Below, one piece after another: positions 1 through 6,107 of a stretch of 8,412 nucleotides of DNA. This DNA comes from Spirochaetaceae bacterium. GTDB lineage: Bacteria; Spirochaetota; Spirochaetia; Sphaerochaetales; Sphaerochaetaceae. Position 1 is the first letter of the stretch. Every line of letters starts with the position of its first letter. A program made the position numbers and the translations under genes. The stretch covers positions 1 to 8,412 of the forward strand of contig DMKZ01000139.1 in the NCBI GenBank assembly GCA_003454065.1. The letters are read 5' to 3'. The notes under the pieces were generated by a model. That model saw nothing but the letters and a program-made list of their open reading frames with translations. It made no database searches and was not told where the DNA came from.

Positions 1-70
1 GTTTGGGACAAATCGACGTTTTTTCATTCTATATATGGCAAGCGATGTTTTTTTAAAGAGGTTGCCTGAA

Positions 71-1015
71 ATGAAATCTGCGGATAGCAATAACAATAAA
101 TCTGGTGGCGATAGGCTGCGTCGATACAAGGAGCTGGTTGATCGGCTGACACTTCTTGATGACATCTACATGAAGGTGTTTTTCAAGGATAGCCCGGAGT
201 GCGCCGAATACGTCCTGAGGGTGATTTTGGACAAGCCGGATCTGCTTGTGAAGAGCGTGAACACGGATTATGAAATCCCATCGGTAGGAGCTAAAAGCGT
301 CCGGCTGGACGTTTACGCCGAGGATCGTGAGGGCAGGTAGTATGACATAGAGGTTCAGAATGCCCGTGAGCCGGATATCGTCCATCGCGCTTGGTACTAT
401 GCCGGCGCTATGACCATGGCGTCTCTTTGCAAGGGTGAGCCGTATGGCGACATGAGGGAGACTTATGTTATTTTCATCTGCGGTTATGATCCGTTCGGCA
501 AAGAACTTCCGCTTTACACTGGCGGGAGAGTCATATGCGATCAGGACGAATCGGGGGCTTTGCTGCGCGGATGCCGGTTTGCATATGTGAACTGCGCGCA
601 CCGCGATGAGTCTACCGATCTGGGTAGGCTCGTGCATGACATCAAGTGTTCGGACTATAGCGGGATGTACAGCGCTGTTTTGTCAAAACGGGCGAAAAGT
701 GTAAAATCTTCTATAACATTCGAGGAGGGGAGCATGATAATGACGGTTACCGAGGAGCTGCGCCGTGAAGCCATACGGGAAGGCAGGGCAGAAGGTATGA
801 AGCAAGGCATCAAGGAAGGTAGAGAGCAAGGCATCAAGCAAGGCATCAAGGAAGGCATCGAGGAAGGCATCAAGGAAGGTGAGCTTAAGGGCAGGAAGAA
901 TATTCAGGTTGAAAGCGCTGAAAGGATGCTGCAGGCGGGAGTACCCGTTCACGATATCGCCAAGTATCTGGGCATGACAGCTGAAGAAGTAGAGAGCGTT
1001 GCTGCTTTGGTATGA
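71..1015 (+). pseudogene. Rpn-family PD-(D/E)XK nuclease / putative transposase gene, interrupted by an in-frame amber codon
   Basis: The reading frame matches the Rpn/PDDEXK_2 family (recombination-promoting nuclease or putative transposase; DNA cleavage is known for some members). The N-terminal part carries the DDIYMKVFF and RLDVYAED segments, with a putative catalytic Asp at codon 308-310. The frame is then stopped by TAG at 338-340 and continues directly with YDIEVQNA, which holds the ExQ catalytic pair at 350-358. The rest has the family layout: HRAWYYAG, a central YVIFICGYDPFG strand, a LVHDIKCSDYSGMY segment and a Gly/Lys/Glu-rich repeat tail. An ATG at 71 is preferred because AGAGG lies at 57-61 with a 9-base gap; an ATG at 35 in the same frame has no ribosome site. 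The TAG sits where Gln would fit (GRQYDIEVQ), so a single C-to-T change (CAG to TAG) is the simplest explanation. The fragment from ATG 410 lacks the catalytic residues and would not be an active nuclease. The N- and C-terminal halves are otherwise undamaged. Confidence 0.85.
794..889 (+). repeat. 12-base tandem repeat coding for Gly-Ile-Lys-Glu-like units
   Basis: Eight consecutive 12-base units, closest to GGCATCAAGGAA, encode the four-residue series GMKQ, GIKE, GREQ, GIKQ, GIKE, GIEE, GIKE, GELK. Such helical charged tails are typical of Rpn-family proteins and can gain or lose units by slippage without changing the frame. Confidence 0.85.
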
Positions 1016-1071
1016 GTTGATCAGGCGTCTAGATGAATGGACGCTTTCAGAGTTGCAAAACGTTGAAGGCC

Positions 1072-1779
1072 ATGAACATAATACTGTTTGAAAATGAAAT
1101 CGACGAATTCGGCAATGGCGTAATTCCTTCGTCCATGCATGCTTATGATCACATCCTGAATGTCTTGCGCTCGTCCGAAGGCGATGAGTTCAAATGCGGG
1201 ATATGGGGTAGGAGTCGAGGCATAGGCGTTATCAAATCGGTTTCCGAGGCTGGCATCGATTTTTCCTATAGGGAGAATGATGTTGGATTATCCGGATTGG
1301 AGTTGTATTTGATGATGTCGTATATACGTCCTATCTGTGCTAGAAGGGTCATGCGTTTCATCGGCGAGGCGGCTGTGTCCGGTATAGTTTTCGTGCCGAC
1401 AGCTCTGACCGAGAAATCTTATATGAATAGTTCGTTTTATACGAAAGGCGAATGCATTGAGATTCTCAAACAGGGGTGTGAGATTTCAGGAGGCGCATTC
1501 AGACCGGAAGTGGTTTTGGCGAAATCCTTTTCAGAAGGGTTGGAATATTTCGACGATAAAGGGATTGCGAACAGGTATCTGCTTGAAAAGAGTGATAGCT
1601 CTGAAAAGTTGCATCGACCTGAGTTCGGAGCTAGCGTTTTGGCGATAGGTTGCGAGAGGGGGTGGGTCAAGGACGAAGTTTCGGCGTTTCTTGACAGGGG
1701 GTTCGTCATTAGGAATTTGGGTAAGCGGATTCTCAGAAGCGAGGAAAGCGCCATCGTCAGCGTTTTCCCTTGGTTATAA
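1072..1779 (+). CDS. rsmE: RsmE, 16S rRNA (uracil1498-N3)-methyltransferase
   Basis: RsmE methylates N3 of U1498 in 16S rRNA of the 30S subunit, using S-adenosylmethionine. It belongs to the SPOUT superfamily with a C-terminal trefoil knot. The product from ATG 1072 is 235 residues, normal for the family. It begins MNIILFENEID, which is where family members usually start, and then has the N-terminal PUA-like segment with HAYDHILNVLR. The knot motifs are AIGCERGW at about 191-198 and LGKRILRSEESAIV at about 216-229, corresponding to the usual IGPEGG and LG-RILR-ETA motifs. The frame is also open from ATG 1033 (13 extra residues), with a weak AGG 7 bases upstream; ATG 1072 has GAAGG only 2 bases away. 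The start is therefore chosen by homology, not by ribosome site. It follows the Rpn remnant by about 55 bases and probably ends its own transcript. Confidence 0.9.
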   Translation: MNIILFENEIDEFGNGVIPSSMHAYDHILNVLRSSEGDEFKCGIWGRSRGIGVIKSVSEAGIDFSYRENDVGLSGLELYLMMSYIRPICARRVMRFIGEAAVSGIVFVPTALTEKSYMNSSFYTKGECIEILKQGCEISGGAFRPEVVLAKSFSEGLEYFDDKGIANRYLLEKSDSSEKLHRPEFGASVLAIGCERGWVKDEVSAFLDRGFVIRNLGKRILRSEESAIVSVFPWL

Positions 1780-1841
1780 AAGGAAGAGGTTCTTTCAAAA
1801 TTCCTTCCTTCGCGCTGCTTGCTCTTTCGAACCATGCCGCA

Positions 1842-2002
1842 AAGAGCCCTGCGGGTTCTTCTTAAAAACATGCAATGTTTTTCCCTGAGGAAAGGGAAAA
1901 CACAAAGTCATATGAAGCTTCATATGCAGTCTTTTCACAGCATCGGATGCTTTGCCGGATCCAAAGCGTTGCTTTGGAGCCCGATCGCAAGACGAATCGT
2001 CT
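1842..2002. repeat. Series of seven dissimilar short hairpins/palindromes
   Basis: Seven inverted repeats occur almost back to back, each with its own sequence. AAGAGCCC-TGC-GGGTTCTT at 1842-1860 has one G-T pair. AAAAACAT-GCA-ATGTTTTT is at 1864-1882. TTTTCCCT-GAGGAA-AGGGAAAA at 1879-1900 shares bases with the previous one. CATATGAAGCTTCATATG at 1909-1926 is a perfect 18-base palindrome. AGCATC-G-GATGCT is at 1939-1951, TCCAAAGC-GTT-GCTTTGGA at 1960-1978, and AGACGA-A-TCGTCT at 1990-2002. Stems are 6-9 base pairs and loops 0-6 bases. The pairing can be read directly; function is unknown. Confidence 0.75.
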
Positions 2003-2090
2003 GATGAGCCGAATGAGAGACACGCACTGCAAGAATCCGGAACTGACTTTAGCATTTGCCTGTCTTTCCTTCGCTCTCCTCAGATGCTTC

Positions 2091-2133
2091 GCTTTGCGCC
2101 TATGGAGAGGCTTTTGCCTCTGTATCGCAAAGC
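2091..2133. repeat. Nested inverted repeat (hairpin within a hairpin)
   Basis: GCTTTGCG at 2091-2098 pairs with CGCAAAGC at 2126-2133. Inside it AGAGGC at 2106-2111 pairs with GCCTCT at 2116-2121 across a TTTT loop. A competing pairing exists between CTCTCC at 2074-2079 and GGAGAG at 2104-2109. It continues the structural style of the hairpin series just upstream. Confidence 0.65.
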
Positions 2134-2217
2134 ACCCTAAGTTCCGCTCGTGTATTCGCAGTTTTCTCGAAGAACGGCCTGATTCGAAATAGTCTTCGCA
2201 TCGTTTTAAAAATATTT

Positions 2218-2245
2218 TTGAAAAAGTTTTATAAAGTGCTATGAT
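2218..2245 (+). promoter_or_regulatory. Sigma70-type promoter
   Basis: TTGAAA at 2218-2223 and TATGAT at 2240-2245 are separated by 16 bases. An A/T-rich tract at 2204-2219, including the palindrome AAAAATATTTTT, precedes them like an UP element. Transcription would start near 2252, giving either a structured RNA or a leader of about 240 bases before the ung start codon. Confidence 0.55.
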
Positions 2246-2251
2246 TGAATA

Positions 2252-2450
2252 CTTGTCTGATATGACACCAGCAAAGAGCTGGAGAGGTGCCGGAGAGGCG
2301 GGGTTGGGGACGGAAAGCCCAATGCAGGATAAGGCTTTGTATCTTACGGTGCTTCGCATTCGCGATTACGTTGTTTGCCTATCCAAATGGCTTTCCGTCT
2401 CAAAGCGCGCATATCCGGTGCATATCCGGCGACTGGATAAGGCAGAATAA
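2252..2450 (+). ncRNA. Candidate structured RNA or long 5' leader, unrecognised
   Basis: The sequence folds on paper into a rod. GGGACGGAAAGCC (2307-2319) pairs over 13 bases with GGCTTTCCGTCTC (2389-2401), with one G-T pair. Inside it GGATAAGGC (2327-2335) pairs with GCCTATCC (2377-2384), leaving one bulged A. Outside it GCCGGA (2289-2294) pairs with TCCGGC (2425-2430). A small hairpin CCAGC-AAAGA-GCTGG (2268-2282) stands at the 5' end. A promoter lies just upstream. I do not recognise RNase P RNA, tmRNA, SRP RNA or a known riboswitch core. The rod shape resembles 6S RNA in outline only. It could also be the leader of ung. The 3' end is uncertain; a weak stem TCGG (2467-2470)/CCGA (2477-2480) is followed by T5 at 2485-2489. 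Confidence 0.35.
2409..2430 (+). repeat. 11-base tandem duplication
   Basis: GCATATCCGG occurs at 2409-2418 and again at 2420-2429, an 11-base period. Either copy can supply the TCCGG arm that pairs with GCCGGA at 2289-2294, so the duplication gives the rod two alternative closing registers. A separate 9-base direct repeat, GGATAAGGC, is found at 2327-2335 and 2435-2443. Confidence 0.7.
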
Positions 2451-2493
2451 ATGATCGGTCATCTATTCGGACATAGCCGAGAGGTTTTTATTC

Positions 2494-3237
2494 ATGATGG
2501 TTATCTTAGGGGGGGGCTGTTCGAGGCGCAGGCGCACGATAGCTGGCGAAATCTTATGTCCGGACAAGTTCGAAAAGCCTTATTTCGAAGAGCTTTCGCT
2601 CAGGATTAGAAGCGAGGCTGAGCACGGAAACGTTCTTCCCGAACCCCAAAGCATATTCAGGGCTTTCGGGCTTGTTTCGGTTGACGGCGTGAAAGTCGTT
2701 ATGCTCGCACAGGACCCGTATCCGGACAAGGACGTATTCTGATGGGTTGGCGTTCAGCGCCGGAAGATCGTCTAAGCTCCCTGGTTCCTTGAAAAACATA
2801 TACGATGAAATAGATGATGAGCTCATGCTTGTTTCAAGCAGGACGGCGGATCTTTCACATTGGGCTGACGAGGGCGTTCAGCTTCTCAATTCGGCATTGA
2901 CAATAGGCGCGACTAAGCTGAAGGCGAATGACTCCGGCGCCAGATCGCATAATGAATCGCATTTGAATTGGGGCTGGCGGAAATGGACTGACGAGGTGAT
3001 TGCGAGGCTTTCCGATAGGCGTCGAAACTTGGTTTTCATTCTTCTCGGCAATTATTCGATTGCCAAGAAAAGTCTTGTGAATCATGAACGCGGCTATTTG
3101 ATCCTTGAGGCTGTTCATCCGTCCCCCTTATCGGCGTCGCGCGGCTTTTTACATTCCGGAATATTCGCCGCATGCAATGATTTCCTTTTGAAGTGCGGCA
3201 CGGGGGCATCGATTGGTGCAATCGTTGCTTATTTTGA
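2494..3237 (+). pseudogene. ung: Uracil-DNA glycosylase, family 1, broken by several frameshifts
   Basis: Family 1 UDG removes uracil from DNA to begin base-excision repair. All main segments are present but in changing frames. ATG 2494 has GAGAGG at 2479-2484. The segment LFEAQAHDSWRNLMS (2517-2561) is in frame 3. FEKPYFEEL through the water-activating loop AQDPYP is in frame 1 (to about 2733). GLAFSAG, LLNSALTI, GWRKWTDEVI and the catalytic-His motif HPSPLSASRGF are in frame 2. The typical C-terminal IDW (3208-3216) is in frame 1, ending at TGA 3237. Family spacing supports one-base changes: Trp to Pro of KPYF is 11 codons plus one base, and DPYP to GLAFS is 6 codons plus one base. G8 at 2509-2516 and G5 at 3202-3206 are the likely sites of the other two. 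Uninterrupted pieces are 2494-2742 (stops at TGA) and 2747-3241. The catalytic parts are split, so no active enzyme is expected. No other stop codons occur, so the damage looks recent, or is partly sequencing error. Confidence 0.85.
2509..2516 (+). repeat. G8 homopolymer tract near the ung start
   Basis: Eight G residues begin 15 bases after ATG 2494. With six or nine G residues, the start codon would be in frame with the N-terminal UDG segment LFEAQAHDSWRNLMS; with eight it is not. Tracts of this kind are slippage-prone, and poly-G tracts are known phase-variation sites in Treponema pallidum. Confidence 0.8.
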
Positions 3238-3253
3238 TTAAACCCTATATAAT
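3225..3253 (+). promoter_or_regulatory. Sigma70-type promoter for the leucine-rich-repeat gene
   Basis: TTGCTT at 3225-3230 and a perfect TATAAT at 3248-3253 are 17 bases apart. They lie across the 3' end of the ung pseudogene. The start point would be near 3260, leaving about 16 bases before ATG 3276. Confidence 0.6.
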
Positions 3254-3275
3254 TCAGTGGTGTTTCGGGTGTCGT

Positions 3276-4826
3276 ATGGGAAGAGGAAATATAAGAAATA
3301 GAAGAAACAAAACAGTAGTTTTTCTTGTTTTAATTTTATTGTCATGTTATGCGTGGGCGTTTTCGCAATCTGTCCCGGCGCTTGAAATACCTAAGTTCAA
3401 AACGGAGATATTTCCTGGGGAGTATTCCGGCAGAACGGATCTTGAAATCGTCGATGTTTCCGGAAATCAGATCAGCGTGATACGCGAGAACGCATTCAAA
3501 GGCTGTTCGAACCTGAAGGAAATCAAATTGCCGGAGAGCCTTGTGAGGATCGAGGATCACGCATTTGACGGATGCGAGTCGCTTGAGAGAATAAACATTC
3601 CGGCTACGGTTAGTTACGTAGGCGTATCTGCTTTCGAGAATTGCCAATCGCTCAAGTCCATAGCGATACCCGACGTTCCCGATATTTGCGAGAGGACTTT
3701 TTGCGGATGCTCTTCGCTGGAAGAGGTCAGCATTCCGGAGACGGTAAGAGCTGTCGAATACGAGGCTTTCAAGAATTGCACATCGCTGAAAAACGTAAGA
3801 TTCACGGACAATACGTTCTACATCTTCAATTCTGCGTTTGAGGGCTGCATTTCGCTCGTTTCCATCAATATTCCGATTTTCATGAAGGAGATATATCCGA
3901 GCGTTTTCGAAGGATGCACGGCGCTTGAGGACATAAGGATACCTAGTTCCGTCGCCGATATTCGCGACAGGGCGTTTTTCGGGTGTTCCTCTCTCGTCAA
4001 CGTTCAAATCGAGAGAGGCGGGTTGAAGAACATCCATCCTTATGCATTCTCTGCATGCGATAGCTTGAAAACGGTGAATATTCCTGCATCCGTCGTCAAG
4101 ATAGATCACCATGCGTTCTGCAATTGCCGTTCGCTGTATTCCATGGTTCTTCCGGTCACGGTATTCAATATTTCCGACAGCATATTCAAGGATTGCAAAT
4201 CTCTTAAAGCCGTATCGGTATCGCCTCGCCTCGCTTCCATAGCCGATGAGGCGTTCTCCGGTTGCGAGGCATTGGACACCATTGATTTCCCGGCATCCTT
4301 GCGTTCGATCGGGAGCAGGGCTTTCTATGGATGCAAAAACATCAGGAGCGCTGTGATTCCACTCATGCTCGAAAGTCTGGGCGAAAAGGTTTTCGAGGGG
4401 TGCGAATCCTTGTCGAACGTGATTTTCGATTCGCAAGTTCTTGAATATGTCCCGTTCAGGGCGTTCAAAGGATGCCGCTCGATAAGCAGAATCGACTTGC
4501 CGGAAAGCATAAGGAAAATTGAAGCGGAGGCGTTCTCCGGTTGCGCTGAGTTGGCTTCCATAGTGGTGCCGCAGCAGGTTTTCGAAATAAAGAACAATGC
4601 GTTTTTCGATTGCTCGTCCATGTTGGTTGCAGTGCTGCCGGGCAATTTGGAATATGTCGGGGATGATGCTTTCAAAGGCTGCGTTTCGCTTGAAGAGGTG
4701 AAATACGGCGGACTTAGATCCGAATGGTCCGCCAAATATCATAGCATGAGGTTCGGCCGCAATGCCTTCGAAGGCGTTCCTACCGCATGCAGGGTCATTA
4801 CAACGGATTCGGAATTCTATTTGTGA
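3276..4826 (+). CDS. Exported TpLRR/BspA-like leucine-rich-repeat protein
   Basis: The product is 516 residues from ATG 3276, chosen because it gives a standard signal sequence: a basic start (MGRGNIRNRRNK), then a hydrophobic core at about 13-22 ending LLSC at 21-24, then SQSVPALE. The LLSC could be a loose spirochaetal lipobox with lipid on Cys24; cleavage after about residue 28-30 by signal peptidase I is the alternative. The frame is open upstream to 3213 (TTG), which would bury the signal. From about residue 60 nearly the whole protein is about 18 repeats of 22-24 residues with the pattern AF-x-G-C-x-S-L-x-x-I-x-I-P-x-x-V-x-x-I, the LRR_5 type named from Treponema pallidum and known from BspA, where it serves adhesion. 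It ends in a diverged cap containing FGRNAFEGVPTACRV. Exposure on the cell surface or in the periplasm, and a host- or matrix-binding role, are inferences. It has its own promoter and no partner gene nearby. Confidence 0.88.
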   Translation: MGRGNIRNRRNKTVVFLVLILLSCYAWAFSQSVPALEIPKFKTEIFPGEYSGRTDLEIVDVSGNQISVIRENAFKGCSNLKEIKLPESLVRIEDHAFDGCESLERINIPATVSYVGVSAFENCQSLKSIAIPDVPDICERTFCGCSSLEEVSIPETVRAVEYEAFKNCTSLKNVRFTDNTFYIFNSAFEGCISLVSINIPIFMKEIYPSVFEGCTALEDIRIPSSVADIRDRAFFGCSSLVNVQIERGGLKNIHPYAFSACDSLKTVNIPASVVKIDHHAFCNCRSLYSMVLPVTVFNISDSIFKDCKSLKAVSVSPRLASIADEAFSGCEALDTIDFPASLRSIGSRAFYGCKNIRSAVIPLMLESLGEKVFEGCESLSNVIFDSQVLEYVPFRAFKGCRSISRIDLPESIRKIEAEAFSGCAELASIVVPQQVFEIKNNAFFDCSSMLVAVLPGNLEYVGDDAFKGCVSLEEVKYGGLRSEWSAKYHSMRFGRNAFEGVPTACRVITTDSEFYL

Positions 4827-4946
4827 GTTTCGATCCTCTTCGCGCATATTGCGCATCGGACTTGTTTTTCAATGTCTTTTCGGGGTTTGTTTCGGATGAT
4901 GCGAGTGCAAACATGGAAGCATTGGAAAATCATTGGAATTTTGGTT
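4827..4946 (+). other. Gap before dnaN with one short hairpin
   Basis: No gene is seen. GCGCA-TAT-TGCGC at 4842-4854 forms a 5-base-pair hairpin, with a T5 run at 4865-4869 that is rather far for a classic terminator. ATTGGAA occurs at 4921-4927 and again, as ATTGGAATT, at 4932-4940. I find neither a convincing promoter for dnaN nor DnaA boxes (TTATNCACA-like) here. Confidence 0.5.
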
Positions 4947-4956
4947 GAGGTGAAAG

Positions 4957-6072
4957 ATGAAATGGAATTGCAAGCAAAGCGAGTTGCTTAAGATAGTTCA
5001 GAACAGCTTGGAATTTGTCCAGCAGAGGTCGGTTCAGTCCATTTACGGAAACATATTCTTCAAGCTTAGCAATGATATGCTTGAGATTAAGGCTACGAGC
5101 ATATCTTCGGGCTTCGAGGGCAGGATTCCCGTTCAGGGGAACGGAGACGGCATGATAACGGTTCAAGGGGAGCTTTTCACGCAAATGATTAGGAACCTGA
5201 AGGAGGAGGAGATGCTGGAATTCAGGACGGATGACGAATTCCTGTATATTTCCTCCGCCCTGTCAACCGTCAATTACAAGATTCGCTATGTTGCTGCCGA
5301 CTCCTTCGAATATAGGGAGATGCCCGACACCGAGGATTCGATTTGCATTTCAAAAAGCATCTTCTTCGATATGGCATCAAAAGCGATAGTTTCGGTTTCG
5401 GATGATGAATCCAAGCCCAATCTGTGCGGCGTGCATGCCGAATTCAAATCCGATTCCATTTCCCTGACCAGCAGCGATGGCAGGTGCCTGACTTATTACA
5501 AGAAGGACCTTGATTTCCCGAACATAGAGGAAGACAAGGCGATGATAATTCCTTCCAAGTTCATTCGCGATCTCTTGAAGATAGCACCTGACGGGGATAC
5601 ATTCACCATAAAGTTTTCCGATAGCGCCGTTTACGCCGTTTTCAAGGATTGCACTGTGTGGACGGTTCTGACCAAGGCCGTTTATCCGTCGGTCGCCAGC
5701 ATATTGGGCAGGAATTATGCCAATACCGTGGTTTTTTCCGTGGATGCTTTTTCGAAGCTTCTGAGGCATGTATGCATAATGAGCGACGACAAATCAAAGC
5801 GAATTTCAATGAAATTCACTTCCGGAAAGCTTGTCGTGACGTCTCTTGACAAGGAGGAGATAGGTATCGGAAGCGAGGAAATAAACTGCGATTACGAAGG
5901 TGAGGACGTGTCCTTCGCGGTTTGCTATACGTATCTTCAGAACCAGTTGAAAATCCTGACGACGGATTCGTTCTTCTTTTCGTTCAGCCAGGAGAAAGCG
6001 CCGGTGAAGATAGAGCCTTCTCCGAATAAGGAGTATTCCGCTATCATAATGACGATGTCCGCCGACAAATGA
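4957..6072 (+). CDS. dnaN: DNA polymerase III beta subunit (sliding clamp)
   Basis: The beta clamp is a ring-shaped dimer that encircles DNA and tethers the replicative polymerase and repair enzymes. The product is 371 residues, normal for the family, with three successive clamp folds. The N-terminal fold starts MKWNCKQSELLKIVQNSLEF and includes the MLEIKATSISSGFEGRI strand pair. The middle fold has GVHAEFKSDSISLTSSDGR; the conserved TDGRRL-like motif here reads SDGRC at about 173-177. The third fold ends in YSAIIMTMSADK, equivalent to the usual VMPMRL end that lines the partner-binding pocket, so the last residues are unusual. GAGGTGA at 4947-4953 is a good ribosome site. It is the first gene of a compact run with recF and the DUF721 gene. 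dnaA, often directly upstream, is absent; the neighbour is the LRR gene. Confidence 0.95.
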   Translation: MKWNCKQSELLKIVQNSLEFVQQRSVQSIYGNIFFKLSNDMLEIKATSISSGFEGRIPVQGNGDGMITVQGELFTQMIRNLKEEEMLEFRTDDEFLYISSALSTVNYKIRYVAADSFEYREMPDTEDSICISKSIFFDMASKAIVSVSDDESKPNLCGVHAEFKSDSISLTSSDGRCLTYYKKDLDFPNIEEDKAMIIPSKFIRDLLKIAPDGDTFTIKFSDSAVYAVFKDCTVWTVLTKAVYPSVASILGRNYANTVVFSVDAFSKLLRHVCIMSDDKSKRISMKFTSGKLVVTSLDKEEIGIGSEEINCDYEGEDVSFAVCYTYLQNQLKILTTDSFFFSFSQEKAPVKIEPSPNKEYSAIIMTMSADK

Positions 6073-6107
6073 TGTCGGTCGCCCTCAATAGCATCGGTTT
6101 CAAGTGA
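6072..6107 (+). other. 11-codon mini-ORF bridging dnaN and recF
   Basis: ATG at 6072-6074 overlaps the dnaN TGA (sequence TGATG), and the mini-ORF stops with TGA at 6105-6107, overlapping the recF GTG start (sequence GTGA). It encodes MSVALNSIGFK, whose end resembles the recF N-terminus (VKSIGFR). The underlying DNA at 6085-6101 and 6111-6127 is a 17-base imperfect direct repeat (14 of 17 identical). It may pass ribosomes from dnaN to recF, or be a leftover of a small duplication of the recF start. No independent ribosome site is visible. Confidence 0.4.

Larger units (their letters stand above)
1780..2217. other. Gene-free stretch dense in short inverted repeats
   Basis: Open frames here (for example 1862-2359 on the minus strand, 1875-2192 on the plus strand) give Cys- and Arg-rich products with no recognisable domain and no good start, so I call no gene. 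The stretch opens with an inverted pair AAGGAAG (1780-1786) / CTTCCTT (1804-1810) right after the rsmE stop. That pair could help end the transcript but has no T run after it. The rest is dominated by the hairpins listed separately. Towards the end the sequence becomes AT-rich, with a 12-base palindrome AAAAATATTTTT at 2208-2219 just upstream of a promoter. Confidence 0.7.

Noticed and set aside
1..36. Promoter for the Rpn gene (TTGGGA at 3-8, TATATA at 30-35)
   Set aside because: The 21-base spacing is too long for a typical sigma70 promoter and the window begins too close to judge.
53..637. 194-codon minus-strand frame over the Rpn gene
   Set aside because: Shadow of the Rpn coding sequence; no family features and no supporting start.
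784..892. 12-base repeats as a CRISPR or regulatory array
   Set aside because: The units are in frame, code for a Gly-Ile-Lys-Glu tail typical of Rpn proteins, and have no spacers.
410..1015. Rpn C-terminal fragment as a separate functional gene
   Set aside because: It starts at an internal Met without a ribosome site and lacks both catalytic motifs; it is better described as the downstream part of the interrupted gene.
1780..2250. Insertion sequence or MITE
   Set aside because: No pair of terminal inverted repeats with target duplication was found bounding the stretch, and no transposase is encoded in it.
1862..2359. 165-codon minus-strand frame and overlapping plus-strand frames in the hairpin region
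   Set aside because: The products are Arg/Cys-rich with no domain, no convincing ribosome site and strong overlap with inverted repeats; they look like chance open frames.
2281..2370. tRNA-Ser-like opening GGAGAGGTGCCGGAGAGGC
   Set aside because: The first 19 bases resemble a bacterial tRNA-Ser acceptor and D arm, but no matching 3' acceptor CCTCTCC, T arm or anticodon loop follows within about 100 bases.
2241..2450. 69-codon + strand frame
   Set aside because: Its start codon overlaps the -10 box of the promoter, and the sequence is better explained by base-paired stems; no recognisable protein.
3342..4856. 504-codon open frame on the minus strand opposite the LRR gene
   Set aside because: It mirrors the repeats of the + strand gene codon by codon, has no family resemblance, and the + strand gene has a signal sequence, promoter and clear LRR domain. 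It stays open because the repeated codons lack reverse stop codons.
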